Shown in pieces: positions 48,179-57,812 of a DNA stretch of 64,000 bases. The stretch lies in contig JAPNXP010000007.1 of NCBI GenBank assembly GCA_028753945.1, forward strand, positions 4,278,001 to 4,342,000, given 5' to 3'. Under the pieces are notes generated by a model that worked only from the letters and a program-made list of their open reading frames with translations, was not told the origin of the DNA and made no database searches. Origin of the DNA: Hexactinellida sp. DTS-2022 (taxonomy: Eukaryota > Porifera > Hexactinellida). The stretch's first letter is position 1, and every line of letters starts with the position of its first letter. Position numbers and translations under genes: made by a program.

Positions 48179-48715
48179 GTTTTGACAAAAAGTGTCCGGC
48201 TACAAAAACTGTCCGGCCGGACAGTTTTTGTCAAATTTAGCAAAAAATGTTGTTTTGACAAAAACTGTCCGGCTACAAAAACTGTCCGGCCAGACAGTTT
48301 TTGTCACATTTAGCAAAAAAATTTGCCTACAAAAACTTAATATTTTTCTTATATTTTTCAGCATATTACGCAAGAAAGAGAATCTGTGATAATACAGTAA
48401 ATACGTATACTAGAAAATGACAAGTGAGAATCTAACTTTGTTTTAACTCCTCTAATAATCTAATACAGTATAACCTTGATCATCCGAACTCTTTGGGATT
48501 ACTCAAAACAAGTTGGGATAATTAGGATAAACACATTGTATTAAATTAACCAAGGGTTCCCGGATAATCGAAAAATCCGGATATTCAGGATTGTATTTAG
48601 TGTTTGACAAAAACTGTCCGACCGGACACTTTTTGTCAAAACAACGTTTTTTGCTAAATTTGACAAAAACTGTCCGGCCGGACAGTTTTTGTAGCCGGAC
48701 ACTTTTTGTCAAAAC
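48179..48715. repeat. Palindrome of GTCCGGCCGGAC and TTTTGACAAAAA words
   Basis: The left arm (48179-48325) and right arm (about 48604-48715) are reverse complements made of TTTTGACAAAAAGTGTCCGG, AAAAACTGTCCGGCCGGACA and AATTTAGCAAAAAA words. A pogo-like MITE (48466-48593) lies between them. Confidence 0.75.
48466..48593. repeat. pogo-like MITE, CAGTATAACCTTGATCATCC end
   Basis: 128 bp, TA on both sides. The right end GGATATTCAGGATTG is an imperfect complement. GGGATTACTC and GGGATAATTAG words inside. Confidence 0.65.
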
Positions 48716-48763
48716 AACCCTACGGGCGACAGTGTCCGGGTAAGGTAGGTTTTAGTGTATATT

Positions 48764-49431
48764 CAGGGTTGCCAACTCTACCCCTTTTTGCCTTTTTTTT
48801 CTCCCATCCTCCCGCCAAACTTTTCGAACTCACGATTTTTTGGAAATTGTTTCTATATTTAGATTTTATGATATACGAGTAAAATTACTGAATTTTTGGT
48901 AAAATTAGTCAAGATACGAGTAACAAGTTTTGTTCTACTCATATACTTGTAGTTAATTAAGATTCTCTAGCCCACTTATTAATATGTGTACGATTATTTT
49001 CTAATTAGAATTTGGGAGAAAATCTTAAAAATATCTCGGGTGGCCTTGTGCCTACATCCTCCGAAAGTTGTTATACTAGATACGATGCTGAATTTTTTTT
49101 CTCGTTTAGTTTATTTGTAGATCAATGCAACCAGGGTGGAATAAGCCTTTCAACACATTTTACAAATTTATGGCCTAATCATCATGAAATCCCGAGAAAA
49201 AATGTCCGTATTTACGAGAACCTTTGAAGATATTTAAGTTACCTACATCTATGTATATTTAATAAAAAAAACATACTTTGTAGAAACTTTGAAAATTTGA
49301 ATTCATAAATCTCTCTATTTCGTTATTATTGTAATATTATTGCATACTTTGGGTCCTCCCGCTTTTTTGATAAATTCCCGCCAAATTGGCCAAACCTCCC
49401 GAATTTTGGTTTCCATAAGTTGGCATCCCTG
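48764..49431. mobile_element. hAT-like element, CAGGGTTGCCAACT ends
   Basis: 668 bp, ending AGTTGGCATCCCTG. A 7-bp direct repeat GTATATT flanks it (48757-48763 and 49432-49438). Inside are CCTCCCG and CCCGCCAAA words in both halves. Confidence 0.8.
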
Positions 49432-50550
49432 GTATATTCTGAACCATGGGGCTCCTATTCCTTTGGTATTTTACTGCTTTTGCCAATTTGAGATATTCGT
49501 GATTCCATTTGAATCATCATCTTGAAAAATTAATTTCGATTTCTCATTCTATAATATCATACTGATACTTGATAATATGTACTTAATTGGGGAGTACAGT
49601 TCTTTTTCTGGTTAAGAGTCCTTCTTTACACTGTATCCTTATTTTGTCCTTTTTACTGTTCCGGCTATACTTTAGTAAACTGGGCCATTGCTGGCCCGTC
49701 CTACAACTTACCATTTGATTTATCCTTAAGCCACAAACACCTTAACATTTTGGTATTTACCAGGCTTGTCAAAAGTTCCCTAATTGTTAACTCAGGGCAG
49801 TTCAGGTCCTTTATATAAATATTGGAACCAGGTCCTCTTCAGGATAATTATTTCAGGTAATTCAGATAATTCAGGATATTATGTAGTATTCAAGTGTGTG
49901 ATAAAATTAACATGATTTACCAACACTTGTAATAGAAATTCATCTAAATTACGATAATACCAGGCTTTTCAAAATTTCCCAATTGTCAGGTCAGGTCAGA
50001 GGTTCAGGTCTTTAACAAAAATTCTCTCAGATCACTCAAAACTCTGGTAAGTTCAGGCATGGCCTACTATATTATACAGCTAGTTAAGTCAAGTATTTGC
50101 TCATTTCATTTCTAGGCGAGTTTTACTTTCTAATTGCTCGTAAAATAAATTACCTATTGTTATGGAATAAACTAAACTTAGGTTTTCAAACACGCTAGAA
50201 ATTTGGGGGGGGCCCTCCCAAATTAAACCCTACAGGGATGAGTACTGCGGTCTATTGCAAGGGTTATAATAAGTTAATAACAAGTTGAAGTTGTTCTTTA
50301 TTAACATTAACATCAAAGTCTGAGTGAAAATTCCGACAGTAATTTGGTAAATTTCGAGAACATCTAAATGGGTTAATTTTTGAAAAGTAGTCTTTTGGAT
50401 ATCATTTGGTAGGGTAGAGGAATGGAAGATCCATCATAACTCAGTATGTGTAGGTTGTAATAAATTCCTTTACAGTTGCCACACCAAACGAGATAACGAG
50501 ATAGTAAGCAGTGACAAATTCTTATTCGATGAGTAGTTTAATTAACGATG

Positions 50551-51960
50551 TTCATACCTAATATCAATGATATATTTATGCCTGCAATAACAGCTGGCCA
50601 CATAGGATATGTTGACAAGAACTACGCATCAGTTGTTTGAGCACAGCGTTATTGCCAGTGTGGGAGTGTATCCCCATATGTTCATAAGCTGTACAGTAAG
50701 CACATTGGGGCACAAACATTTTTAGCAGGAAGGTGCAAGGAACTGGGTACACACCTACAGAGAGGTGTGCTAATACATGCTGTCATGTGCTTGCCAATAG
50801 CAATACTATGTTTGAACGCAGAGAACATTCTCATATGGCTTAAACAATATCCTGAACTCATTAGAATGTGTGGGGAATACGTACATAACGTGTTTGCTGC
50901 AGACTGCCTGCATATGCTATCCTATATCCATCAATGAGAATACTACAAGTGAAGAATATCGTGTTACCTACAATTGTCTATTCTCGTGTGTGGAACATTG
51001 TTGGAAGCTATTCTCTGTTACACTCAGCTCGGTATCAGAGGGATTGCTCTGGCTGTTGTTGTTATAGTCTACTTTCAAGCAATAGCTCATGTATTGTATT
51101 CAGTGTATTATACAGACATATGTGAATACGCTCCTAATCCTGCTCTGATCCAATTTTCATACGCCTAAATCACAAATTAATGTTACGGCATAGGAGAGGA
51201 TTCCAAATTTTCGCGCTCCTAAATTGAAATTTTCCAAAAATCATACTCCAAAAGGAGCGTCTCGCGCTCCTGGATAATTCCTTGATTGTATTTACGCTGT
51301 AGTCGAGTATGGACTTTAATCTGGGAAAGCATGAGTTGGAATGCTGTGAAGAGATGGGGAGAATACTTGTATTTAGGTGTACCGGTATTGATTGGAGCTT
51401 TATTACACATTTATGTGGCCAATCTTGGGAATAATGTGACAGGAGCAACCTCTTCTAATCCAGCAATTGAGTTTCTGAGTATTCTGTTGTTTCAATATAC
51501 TGAGTACGCTCGATTGTCCTGCCAAGTTGCATGCATATAGCTTCGTCAATTCGAGTTGGTAATTTGGTTGGAGAGGGTAACATTAGTAGAATGAAACAGG
51601 TTTGTGTTCTCACCACATGTGTAGTAGTAATGGTGCAGATATCAGTTCTACTGGCTGGCACAGTTTATGGGGAATGCTATTAATTTCAGACGAGGTAGTA
51701 GCACATGGCATGGTGTTGTTGACATTTTGTTTGTTCTTGCTGCTTATAAACCTATAGATGGAATATTGGTTAATTTTCAAGGGGTACTGATTGGTATTCG
51801 AAAGCAGTCGTTGGTTCTTGTATTCCCTATAGCATTCTTTTTCATTGCAATACCTGCTTCAGTAACTTTATCTGTTGGTGCAAAACTAGGACCATTGGGT
51901 TAATGGGTGGGAATAATAATGGCTTTCATCACGCGCAAACGGGATTCATTTTAATACCAA
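50551..51960 (+). pseudogene. MATE (SLC47-like) multidrug/toxin extruder, decayed
   Basis: MATE proteins export organic cations by proton antiport through 12 membrane helices. Diagnostic blocks survive in order: ITAGHIGYVDKNYASVV (human MATE1 GHLGKLELDAV), LAGRCKELGTHLQRG then PIAILCLNAENILIWLKQYPEL (human LQRSALVL, LFLNTQHILLLFRQDPDV), LGIRGIALAVVVIVYFQ, ASSIRVGNLVGEGN (human AASVRVGNALGAGD), and DGILVNFQGVLIGIRKQS followed by IAIPASV. The blocks fall in several frames, with stops inside conserved segments (TGA at 50638, TGA near 50936, TAA at 51901) and frame changes near 50940-50970, 51540 and 51660. No intron signals explain these. A repeat has inserted at about 51095-51285. It is a relic of a host gene. 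Confidence 0.85.
51095..51285. repeat. Repeat inserted in the MATE relic
   Basis: It starts CAGTGTATTATACAGACATA and matches, in order, the minus strand of about 20000-20175. It sits between a MATE block ending YFQAIAHVLY and the next (WGEYLYLGVPVLIG), where other MATE proteins have no such sequence. Confidence 0.7.
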
Positions 51961-51997
51961 TCAATTTGTTTTGTCTCAAATGGAATCAGATTCAAAG

Positions 51998-52130
51998 CAG
52001 GAGCGGCGGACGGGGGGGTGGTGTATCCAAAGCTTTTTATTATGCTAGTATTGTGCTATGAATCTAATCAGTGTGCATTGGCAGCCACTTCGACTGCCCT
52101 CCCCAAAAGTAGCTCCCAGCGCCGCCACTT
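51998..52130. mobile_element. hAT-like MITE remnant, CAGGAGCGGCGG end
   Basis: 133 bp with GC-rich ends (CAGGAGCGGCGG / GCGCCGCCACTT) and nearly matching 8-mers outside (ATTCAAAG, TTTCAAAG). Imperfect terminal repeats. Confidence 0.6.
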
Positions 52131-52609
52131 TTTCAAAGTGTCCTTAATGTCTTACAAGCATCAGATGACAATATATCCTAGGTAATTAATAATTATTAAA
52201 ATATATCTGCTCGAAAACTTTTCAGAAAATATCATTTTATTGCTATTAATATTATCTTAATTAACTCCTGTAATTCCTTACTTTGTTTGAGTATTACTTT
52301 ATCATAATTAAAATTATATTTTCTTGTTTTTATATATTCACGGTTGTCACTCGAGAGTCGAGATATGTCTATATATATTTCCCGAGATCCTACATATTTT
52401 ATGACAGTGATATCCTAATTGTTTCCAGTTCTAACATGTGTTTATATTATTGTTTTCCTTAGCACCGAATATGAAACAACAGGATTTGGAGAGGCTGGTC
52501 AATAAGCGCTCATTTGAGTCATTTTGTCTAAACTGAAGTCATGTAAGATAGCATATTAAACAATAAATTCAGATAAATTTTAGAAAATATTTATTACTAT
52601 ACTGTATAG

Positions 52610-53334
52610 CAGTGGTTCCCAACCTGGGAGGAATTTGGACATCCTCGGGGAGGAATTCCACATACTTAGATATCTATATTATTAAATCCGATTGTTGTGT
52701 GTTAGTCTGGAATGTATTTTAAAGTGATGGGGGAATATAAACCGCATTTATAATTTTGATTGAAACTAACTTCTAACTGTTATGATAGGTAAACAAGTAT
52801 GCTGATCACAAATTTGGCATTTTTTAATTTCGAATGAGTATATTTATTGTTGTTGTTTACACAAATATGTAAACAAATTATTGAAAATTCATAATCAACC
52901 TAGAAGTTGGCTTTCAACCGGTATTATAAGTATATAAGTTAATATAACTATGACAAATATTACTAATTATGTAATCAATTGTTTAGCGAGGAGTAAGGCC
53001 GCGTATCAGCCGTTAACTTGTATTGCGTAGCACCGATCTGTCGCAAATGGATCGTGAATGATGGCCTCGTATTAATGAAATTTTCTGGATCACTTTGTCT
53101 CACTGAATGATTTAATCACTGAGTAATCAAAATACCTAGTATTGATATTGATATTGACTGTTCTCATTGACAGTATTATTTATATTTTCACTTAGTTTTT
53201 CTGTTACCGTATTTCAATATCAAAATTGGTACATTGTAGTGCTGGGGAGGAATTATAGCAAAAATATAGGTTAGGGGGTAATATCCTGACATTTTTTTGA
53301 AAAGGTTGGGATTCTTGGGACTTGGGAACCACTG
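52610..53334. mobile_element. hAT-like element, CAGTGGTTCCCAACC ends
   Basis: 725 bp with ends CAGTGGTTCCCAACCTGGG / CTTGGGAACCACTG and a perfect 8-bp duplication CTGTATAG (52602-52609 and 53335-53342). It carries copy C of the GGAGTAAGGCC repeat inside. Confidence 0.92.
52672..53085 (+). repeat. Interspersed repeat 'GGAGTAAGGCCGCGTA', copy C
   Basis: ATCTATATTATTAAATC at the start, then GTGATGGGGGAATATAAACC, AAACAAGTATGCTGAT, AGGAGTAAGGCCGCGTATCA and a diverged GGCCTCGTATTAA end. It has one internal unit, against three in copy A. Confidence 0.78.
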
Positions 53335-53599
53335 CTGTATAGCATAGTATATATATTCTTTTTAATTCCTACTCAAAACATTCATTTTTTTTCTTATCAG
53401 GCCATACTTCATCTTGCATGCCCCCTCGAACTTGAAAAGCTCTTCATACATAGACAAATTACCATGAAAACTGGCTGCTTCCTTGGCATTTACTATCCCA
53501 CGGTCCATGAGGCAACTGGCCTGCCCTTTTGTACCCTCATTTTGATTACGATTATATTGCTATAAATCTTTTTAAGATGTCTATTTATACTACAAGCTA

Positions 53600-53785
53600 C
53601 AGGCGAGTCCGTTTAATAGAGTCACCCAGACACCAGGTCGCTTTGACCCGATTAAGCGGAGAAATCTATTAACCGAAAATATTTTAAGCCAAAATGTAAT
53701 TCCGTCCTCTATAAATCCTGTGAAATTTTGACCCGATAAGCAGTGAAATATATGAACCGGTGGATCTATTAAGCGGAGTCGACTG
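53600..53785. repeat. pogo-like MITE (ACTCCGCTTAATAGAG family)
   Basis: 186 bp, TA-flanked, CAGGCGAGTCCGTTTAATAG to CTATTAAGCGGAGTCGACTG. Same family as 235-417, sharing the inner words TTTGACCCGATTAAGCGGAG and CGAAAATATT. Confidence 0.85.
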
Positions 53786-53809
53786 TACGTATTTATATAA
53801 GAGAGTATA

Positions 53810-54193
53810 CCTTATTATAGGAAATTAACGCGCCATGTAATTAACGCGAAGGAAATTAAAGCTCCATGAAATTAACGCGAATTGGAACTGAACATTTTCA
53901 AATACATGAAATTAACGCGAATAAATTTTGTAAAGAAATTTCAGGAATATTAATCTCCTGATTGAATACTATTATTGTGCCCAAATAGGCTTCCAATCAA
54001 CTTGATAGACATGGTATATCCTCTCAAACTAGTTGCACATCTGAAAATATGTAGCTCGGAAGTTTGTCCATCCATTGTATAATTTTGCTAAATAGCAGGA
54101 AATTAAGGTCATGGAAATTAACGCTCCATGAAATTAACGCGATTTGGAGAAATTCGCGTTAATTTCATGGCGCGTTAATTTCCTATAATAAGG
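53810..54193. repeat. TA-flanked element, GGCGCGTTAATTTCC ends
   Basis: 384 bp. The ends CCTTATTATAGGAAATTAAC and GTTAATTTCCTATAATAAGG are perfectly inverted and TA-flanked (53808-53809 and 54194-54195). AAATTAACGCG words recur. A partial inverted copy is at 30195-30516. Confidence 0.88.
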
Positions 54194-54287
54194 TACTCAC
54201 AATAATTACAATATGGTATAATTAATTAATCAAGAAAATAGTATACGTGTATATTGAAAAGTACGTACTGTTCTTGCCTCTTGGTAT

Positions 54288-55295
54288 TTACCAAGTAAGC
54301 CACTCAACTTCAATACCGAATGATATGCAATCATCCCTGCAATAAATATCTTTAAGAATCATTGATTGTGTAATAAATGAAGCAATTCCGAATCCTTTAT
54401 TCCTCAGTTGTGTTGGTTTCTTGAAGCTAGATGAGTATTTTTCGAGATGAGATTTTGTTATGTCTTCTGACCATATACGATTGTTTCCGTTATCATTTAC
54501 GTTGAATATAACTATTTTATATCTATATTTGAAAGGCCAAAACAATTTGTCGTCAAACTCTCCTTTCATAACACATATATAACAGCCTAGATGTCCTTTA
54601 TCAGTCTGCCAATTGATCTGAACTTGACATTTGTATAAACCCACATTGAATGGATCACTGAAACTACTCTCTTTATTACGAATCTTTTCATTGATTCCAG
54701 TTATCTTCCATACAAACTTACAAGCTGGTCTCAGAGTTGCAATTGCTGTTTCCAATTTCTCAATCCTTTCAGCTTGTTTTTCAATTATTTTCTTCATTCC
54801 ATTCATCGTAAGTTTGAAATGTTTGTGGGTAAAATCTATTTCATGCTGATCCATGTCACTTCTCTCCTTTCTCTCCACACAACCGTACTCCAAGTAAGGA
54901 CAATCTATTTGCTGAAGTGGGCACTCGTTAGCTAGATGAGTGCTAACACATTTCCTTGTTACTTGTCCACTACCCTCGAGATCAAACCCACAATTATTGG
55001 GACAAGGAATCGGGAAATATTCACAGTCCTCTAAGTGAGAATTCATTTCTTTGGCCTTCACTGTTTTGTCGCCACAAAAGTCACACTCCAGTTTTCTCAT
55101 CGGACAGGAATCACTCTGGTGTTTAGCCAAATATCTCCTCTCTACTTTCACCATTTCCTCTTTCTTTTCGCCTTTTGAGTACACACATTTTAGAGGGCAC
55201 AACACAAGTATGTAGGTACATTCTTCTAAGTGTTGTTCTGCATTACACAATTGACCTGTCCACTTACATCCTCTCCCTTGACACGGGCATATAAT
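54288..55295 (-). CDS. TRAF-type gene exon 2 (zinc fingers, coiled coil, MATH)
   Basis: 335 codons plus stop. The acceptor is the TTATAG just upstream (plus-strand 55296-55301). It encodes IICPCQGRGCKWTGQLCNAE onward; the first Cys residues of the finger array lie upstream of the first in-frame Met. Confidence 0.85.
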   Translation of the reverse strand: MICPCQGRGCKWTGQLCNAEQHLEECTYILVLCPLKCVYSKGEKKEEMVKVERRYLAKHQSDSCPMRKLECDFCGDKTVKAKEMNSHLEDCEYFPIPCPNNCGFDLEGSGQVTRKCVSTHLANECPLQQIDCPYLEYGCVERKERSDMDQHEIDFTHKHFKLTMNGMKKIIEKQAERIEKLETAIATLRPACKFVWKITGINEKIRNKESSFSDPFNVGLYKCQVQINWQTDKGHLGCYICVMKGEFDDKLFWPFKYRYKIVIFNVNDNGNNRIWSEDITKSHLEKYSSSFKKPTQLRNKGFGIASFITQSMILKDIYCRDDCISFGIEVEWLTW

Positions 55296-55751
55296 CTATA
55301 ATAAGACATTCAGTCAATAAACATAAAATAAAATCATAATTCAATTAAAACCTACTATTTTGGTATTGATTGCTTCACGATTCATTGTCAACTGAGCTGG
55401 TTGTTTGGTTATACTCTCTGGTATGCACATAGAGCATCTAAGTTCTTGTCCCCCATCAAACTCAAACAAACTTGCTTCTCTTAGCAACCCACCACATAGC
55501 TTGCAAAGGAGAAGTGTCTCTTCTACTTTACCGTTCAATTTCTCTATTAACAAATCTACCCTCCATCCCCTACAAATCCCATTAACACTGACAAATAGAA
55601 TATCTTGAGTTCCATCAGAAACCTTTAGCTCGGTACAAACTTTTGCTCGAACTTCCATTACATTATTCTCTCTATCAACTATACATATACCATGTATACT
55701 TGTACTTGTACTTATAGTTGGAACATACTGATATTTTAATAAGCTTATCAT
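54288..55751 (-). CDS. TRAF-type zinc finger and MATH domain protein, two exons
   Basis: TRAF-family adaptors link receptors to ubiquitin-dependent signalling in the cytoplasm. Exon 1 is 55751-55356 and exon 2 is 55295-54288, joined across a 60-base intron (GTAGGT to TTATAG) in phase 0, giving 467 aa. Exon 1 ends with a degenerate RING-like patch (CKLCGGLLREA then ELRCSMC, about 84-110), lacking several ligands of a true RING. Exon 2 has TRAF-type C/H fingers (about 134-265; for example CPCQGRGCKW, QHLEEC, CPMRKLECDFC, HLEDC, CPNNCGF), then a short coiled coil (KKIIEKQAERIEKLETAIATL), then a MATH/TRAF-C domain (about 305-465; FVWKITGINEK, FNVGLYKCQV, DDCISFGIEVEW). The start at 55751 is the first ATG of an open frame; further 5' exons are possible. 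The minus-strand gene shows no disruption. Confidence 0.88.
55356..55751 (-). CDS. TRAF-type gene exon 1 (RING-like)
   Basis: 132 codons ending at a GTAGGT donor in phase 0. The N-terminal about 80 residues (HGICIVDRENNVMEVRAKVC, DILFVSVNGICRGW) match nothing I know. The CKLC...CSMC patch at the end probably descends from a RING. Confidence 0.75.
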
Positions 55752-57637
55752 TTAAATGTAGTGGAAATGAAACATGATAGTGATAATAGTCTAAGCAATG
55801 TACGTATAAACTACACCACGCCAATATCACTAATGTTCTCATTTCAGGTTTAACCAAGGTTGTAGGCATTATTAAACATAAAAAAACCTCAATATTTTGT
55901 GACAGCATGCGGAACCCTACACACGAATATATCCACCCTTCTCAAAATATCACTCATAATAAATATTAAAAAGTTCAGTATGTTGGTATTGGTATTTGGG
56001 ATGGGGAACTAATTAATTAATTAATTAATTAATTAATTACTAATTAGCCCATACCAGGATTTAGCTTCTGCATAATAAATTATTTAACTTATTAATTATT
56101 AATTCTCTGCATACTCTCATCAATGATCAATATGTCATTATTATACAGAAGTACCTATAAAGGTCAGTAATTCGTTGAATAACTATGATAGTAATATTAT
56201 GTATATTTATGTAATTGACGTAAGCTATTAACAGATCACCAATAGAAGTTAACTGATGGAAGATTAATCAAATTATGCAATTTCACAAATAATATGGTGA
56301 AGATTAAATCACCAAACATCAATATGTGCAATGAGGCAGCAGTAGGAGGAACATTTTTATAAATACCTGGCGCAGATTAAATGTGAAAATTATAAAATTT
56401 GAAGAGACATCCAATACATTCGTGACCTTAGATACATAAGGCCTGGTCACTACTTTGAATCATGGATTACTTAAAGTGCATACAGAGTACAGACTATGAA
56501 ATAATGGGGACGCTGCATTAGATCGAATTCTCTAGCTGTCGATAGATCGAAAATTAACAATTGTCGATAGATCGACTCCATTTCTAGGGAAGTTGTCGAT
56601 AGATCGACTCTTTTTTATTGGAGGTTTTACTAATAAACTGGGTCATTTTTTACTGATAAAGATTGAAAAGTGAATTGATTTTGAAAGAATGATTAATTGA
56701 TGTTAACCGTAGACTGCCGGTGTGATTTTCAGGAAAATAACTTAACCTGTAGTTCTTTGTAAATATGTAGAACCTATAAATTTGAAATCCAACAAGAGCA
56801 CAATAATATATTAATATTACGAAATTTTTGAAAAGATTTATTTGAGGATTTAGACAAAAAGTGATGACACATACTCTCTCTTTAAATCGATATAACGCCG
56901 TTAATATGTAAGTAATCCTTTGTTTCTAAACAGGAACAATTACGACTATCTTATTAGTTATAAGATCTCAAAATTTGAACAATTCTGCATGAGGAAACTA
57001 AAGTTACGTCATTTTCATAAAAATGATTAATCTGTATTTGATGAACCATGGATTACGAAAATATACATATATTTGAGTTATATCTGTCACAACTATATAT
57101 TAGTCCACCCAAACATAGGCGTCGTAAACCGCCCGGGTGCCCGGAAATGTCCGGGCGGGCCGAAGGGATTGTCCCCATGCTACTAACACTATACTCCGAG
57201 TTTACCCGGACATTACCCTGAATTTCCGGGCGCCCTGATGGATTGACCTTTGCATTTGCGACGCCTATGCACCCAAATATCCTAAAACAGATAAGATTAG
57301 TCTAATATCTTCTTATGGGTATCCCCACGGTGAGATTTTCACATTTCTTATCTACAAAAGTAAGAGGGTGGCAAGTGGAGCAGTTCACTTTTATGCTACG
57401 TCATCATAACAAATTATGAAAATTTTGATTTTTTGATTGAAATCGATTGAGAATGCAAAACCATGTCTAAATCCGAATTTTCTCGAAATTTGAATGATTA
57501 GATCGACATGTTTCCCTCCTGACACAACGTGTATCAGTTAGGCAGTCTACAGTTAAATAAATGAAAATGAATAAGAAATAATGTAATCAAAGAGTTAATA
57601 ATGATTGAAAGAAAAAAATGGTTGAAAGAATAGATAA
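55752..57637. other. Intergenic region TRAF-type gene to MULE 2
   Basis: No gene. (AATT)n tract at 56009-56039. At 56530-56615 the word TGTCGATAGATCGA occurs three times. A small hAT-like MITE at 57114-57269. The rest is AT-rich with nothing recognised. Confidence 0.6.
57114..57269. mobile_element. hAT-like MITE, CATAGGCGTCGTAAA ends
   Basis: 156 bp with inverted ends CATAGGCGTCG.AAA / TTGCGACGCCTATG and a perfect 8-bp duplication CACCCAAA (57106-57113 and 57270-57277). Core with CCCGG and CCGGGCG words. Confidence 0.9.
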
Positions 57638-57812
57638 TTAAACAAATATCTGAAGTCTGTTTTCAATCGGAGCTCGACAAACTGGACATGGTTGTTCTAA
57701 GTCTACTATTCTTTGGCTGCAGGCCGAGCAACAGTTAGCGTGTCGCAATAACCAAGTTGTTGTGCGAACTGTCAAACAAACCGCGCAGGTATGATCTGTA
57801 ATTTCATCGTAA
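57638..57812 (-). pseudogene. IAP-like RING finger at the end of MULE 2
   Basis: Peptide from DEITDHTCAVC to RLQIFV followed by a TAA. The C-x2-C, H-x2-C-x3-C and C-P-x-C-R spacing and the terminal F-V resemble the E3-ligase RING at the end of IAP proteins. An in-frame stop lies just before it, so the link to the MULE frame is broken or was spliced. Confidence 0.6.

Larger units (their letters stand above)
47796..50550. other. Intergenic region Ku80 to MATE relic
   Basis: No gene. It holds a GTCCGGCCGGAC palindrome (48179-48715) with a nested MITE, a 668-bp hAT-like element (48764-49431), a hairpin motif copy (49655-49700), and TTCAGGT-rich words at 49750-50060. The remainder shows nothing. 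Confidence 0.6.
52131..54287. other. Intergenic region MATE relic to TRAF-type gene
   Basis: No gene. 52131-52609 is plain AT-rich. Then come a hAT-like element (52610-53334) with a nested repeat copy, and two TA-flanked MITEs (53600-53785 and 53810-54193). Confidence 0.6.

Noticed and set aside
51219-51448. Antisense frames over the MATE relic
   Set aside because: Shadows of the plus-strand MATE blocks; the plus strand carries the homology.
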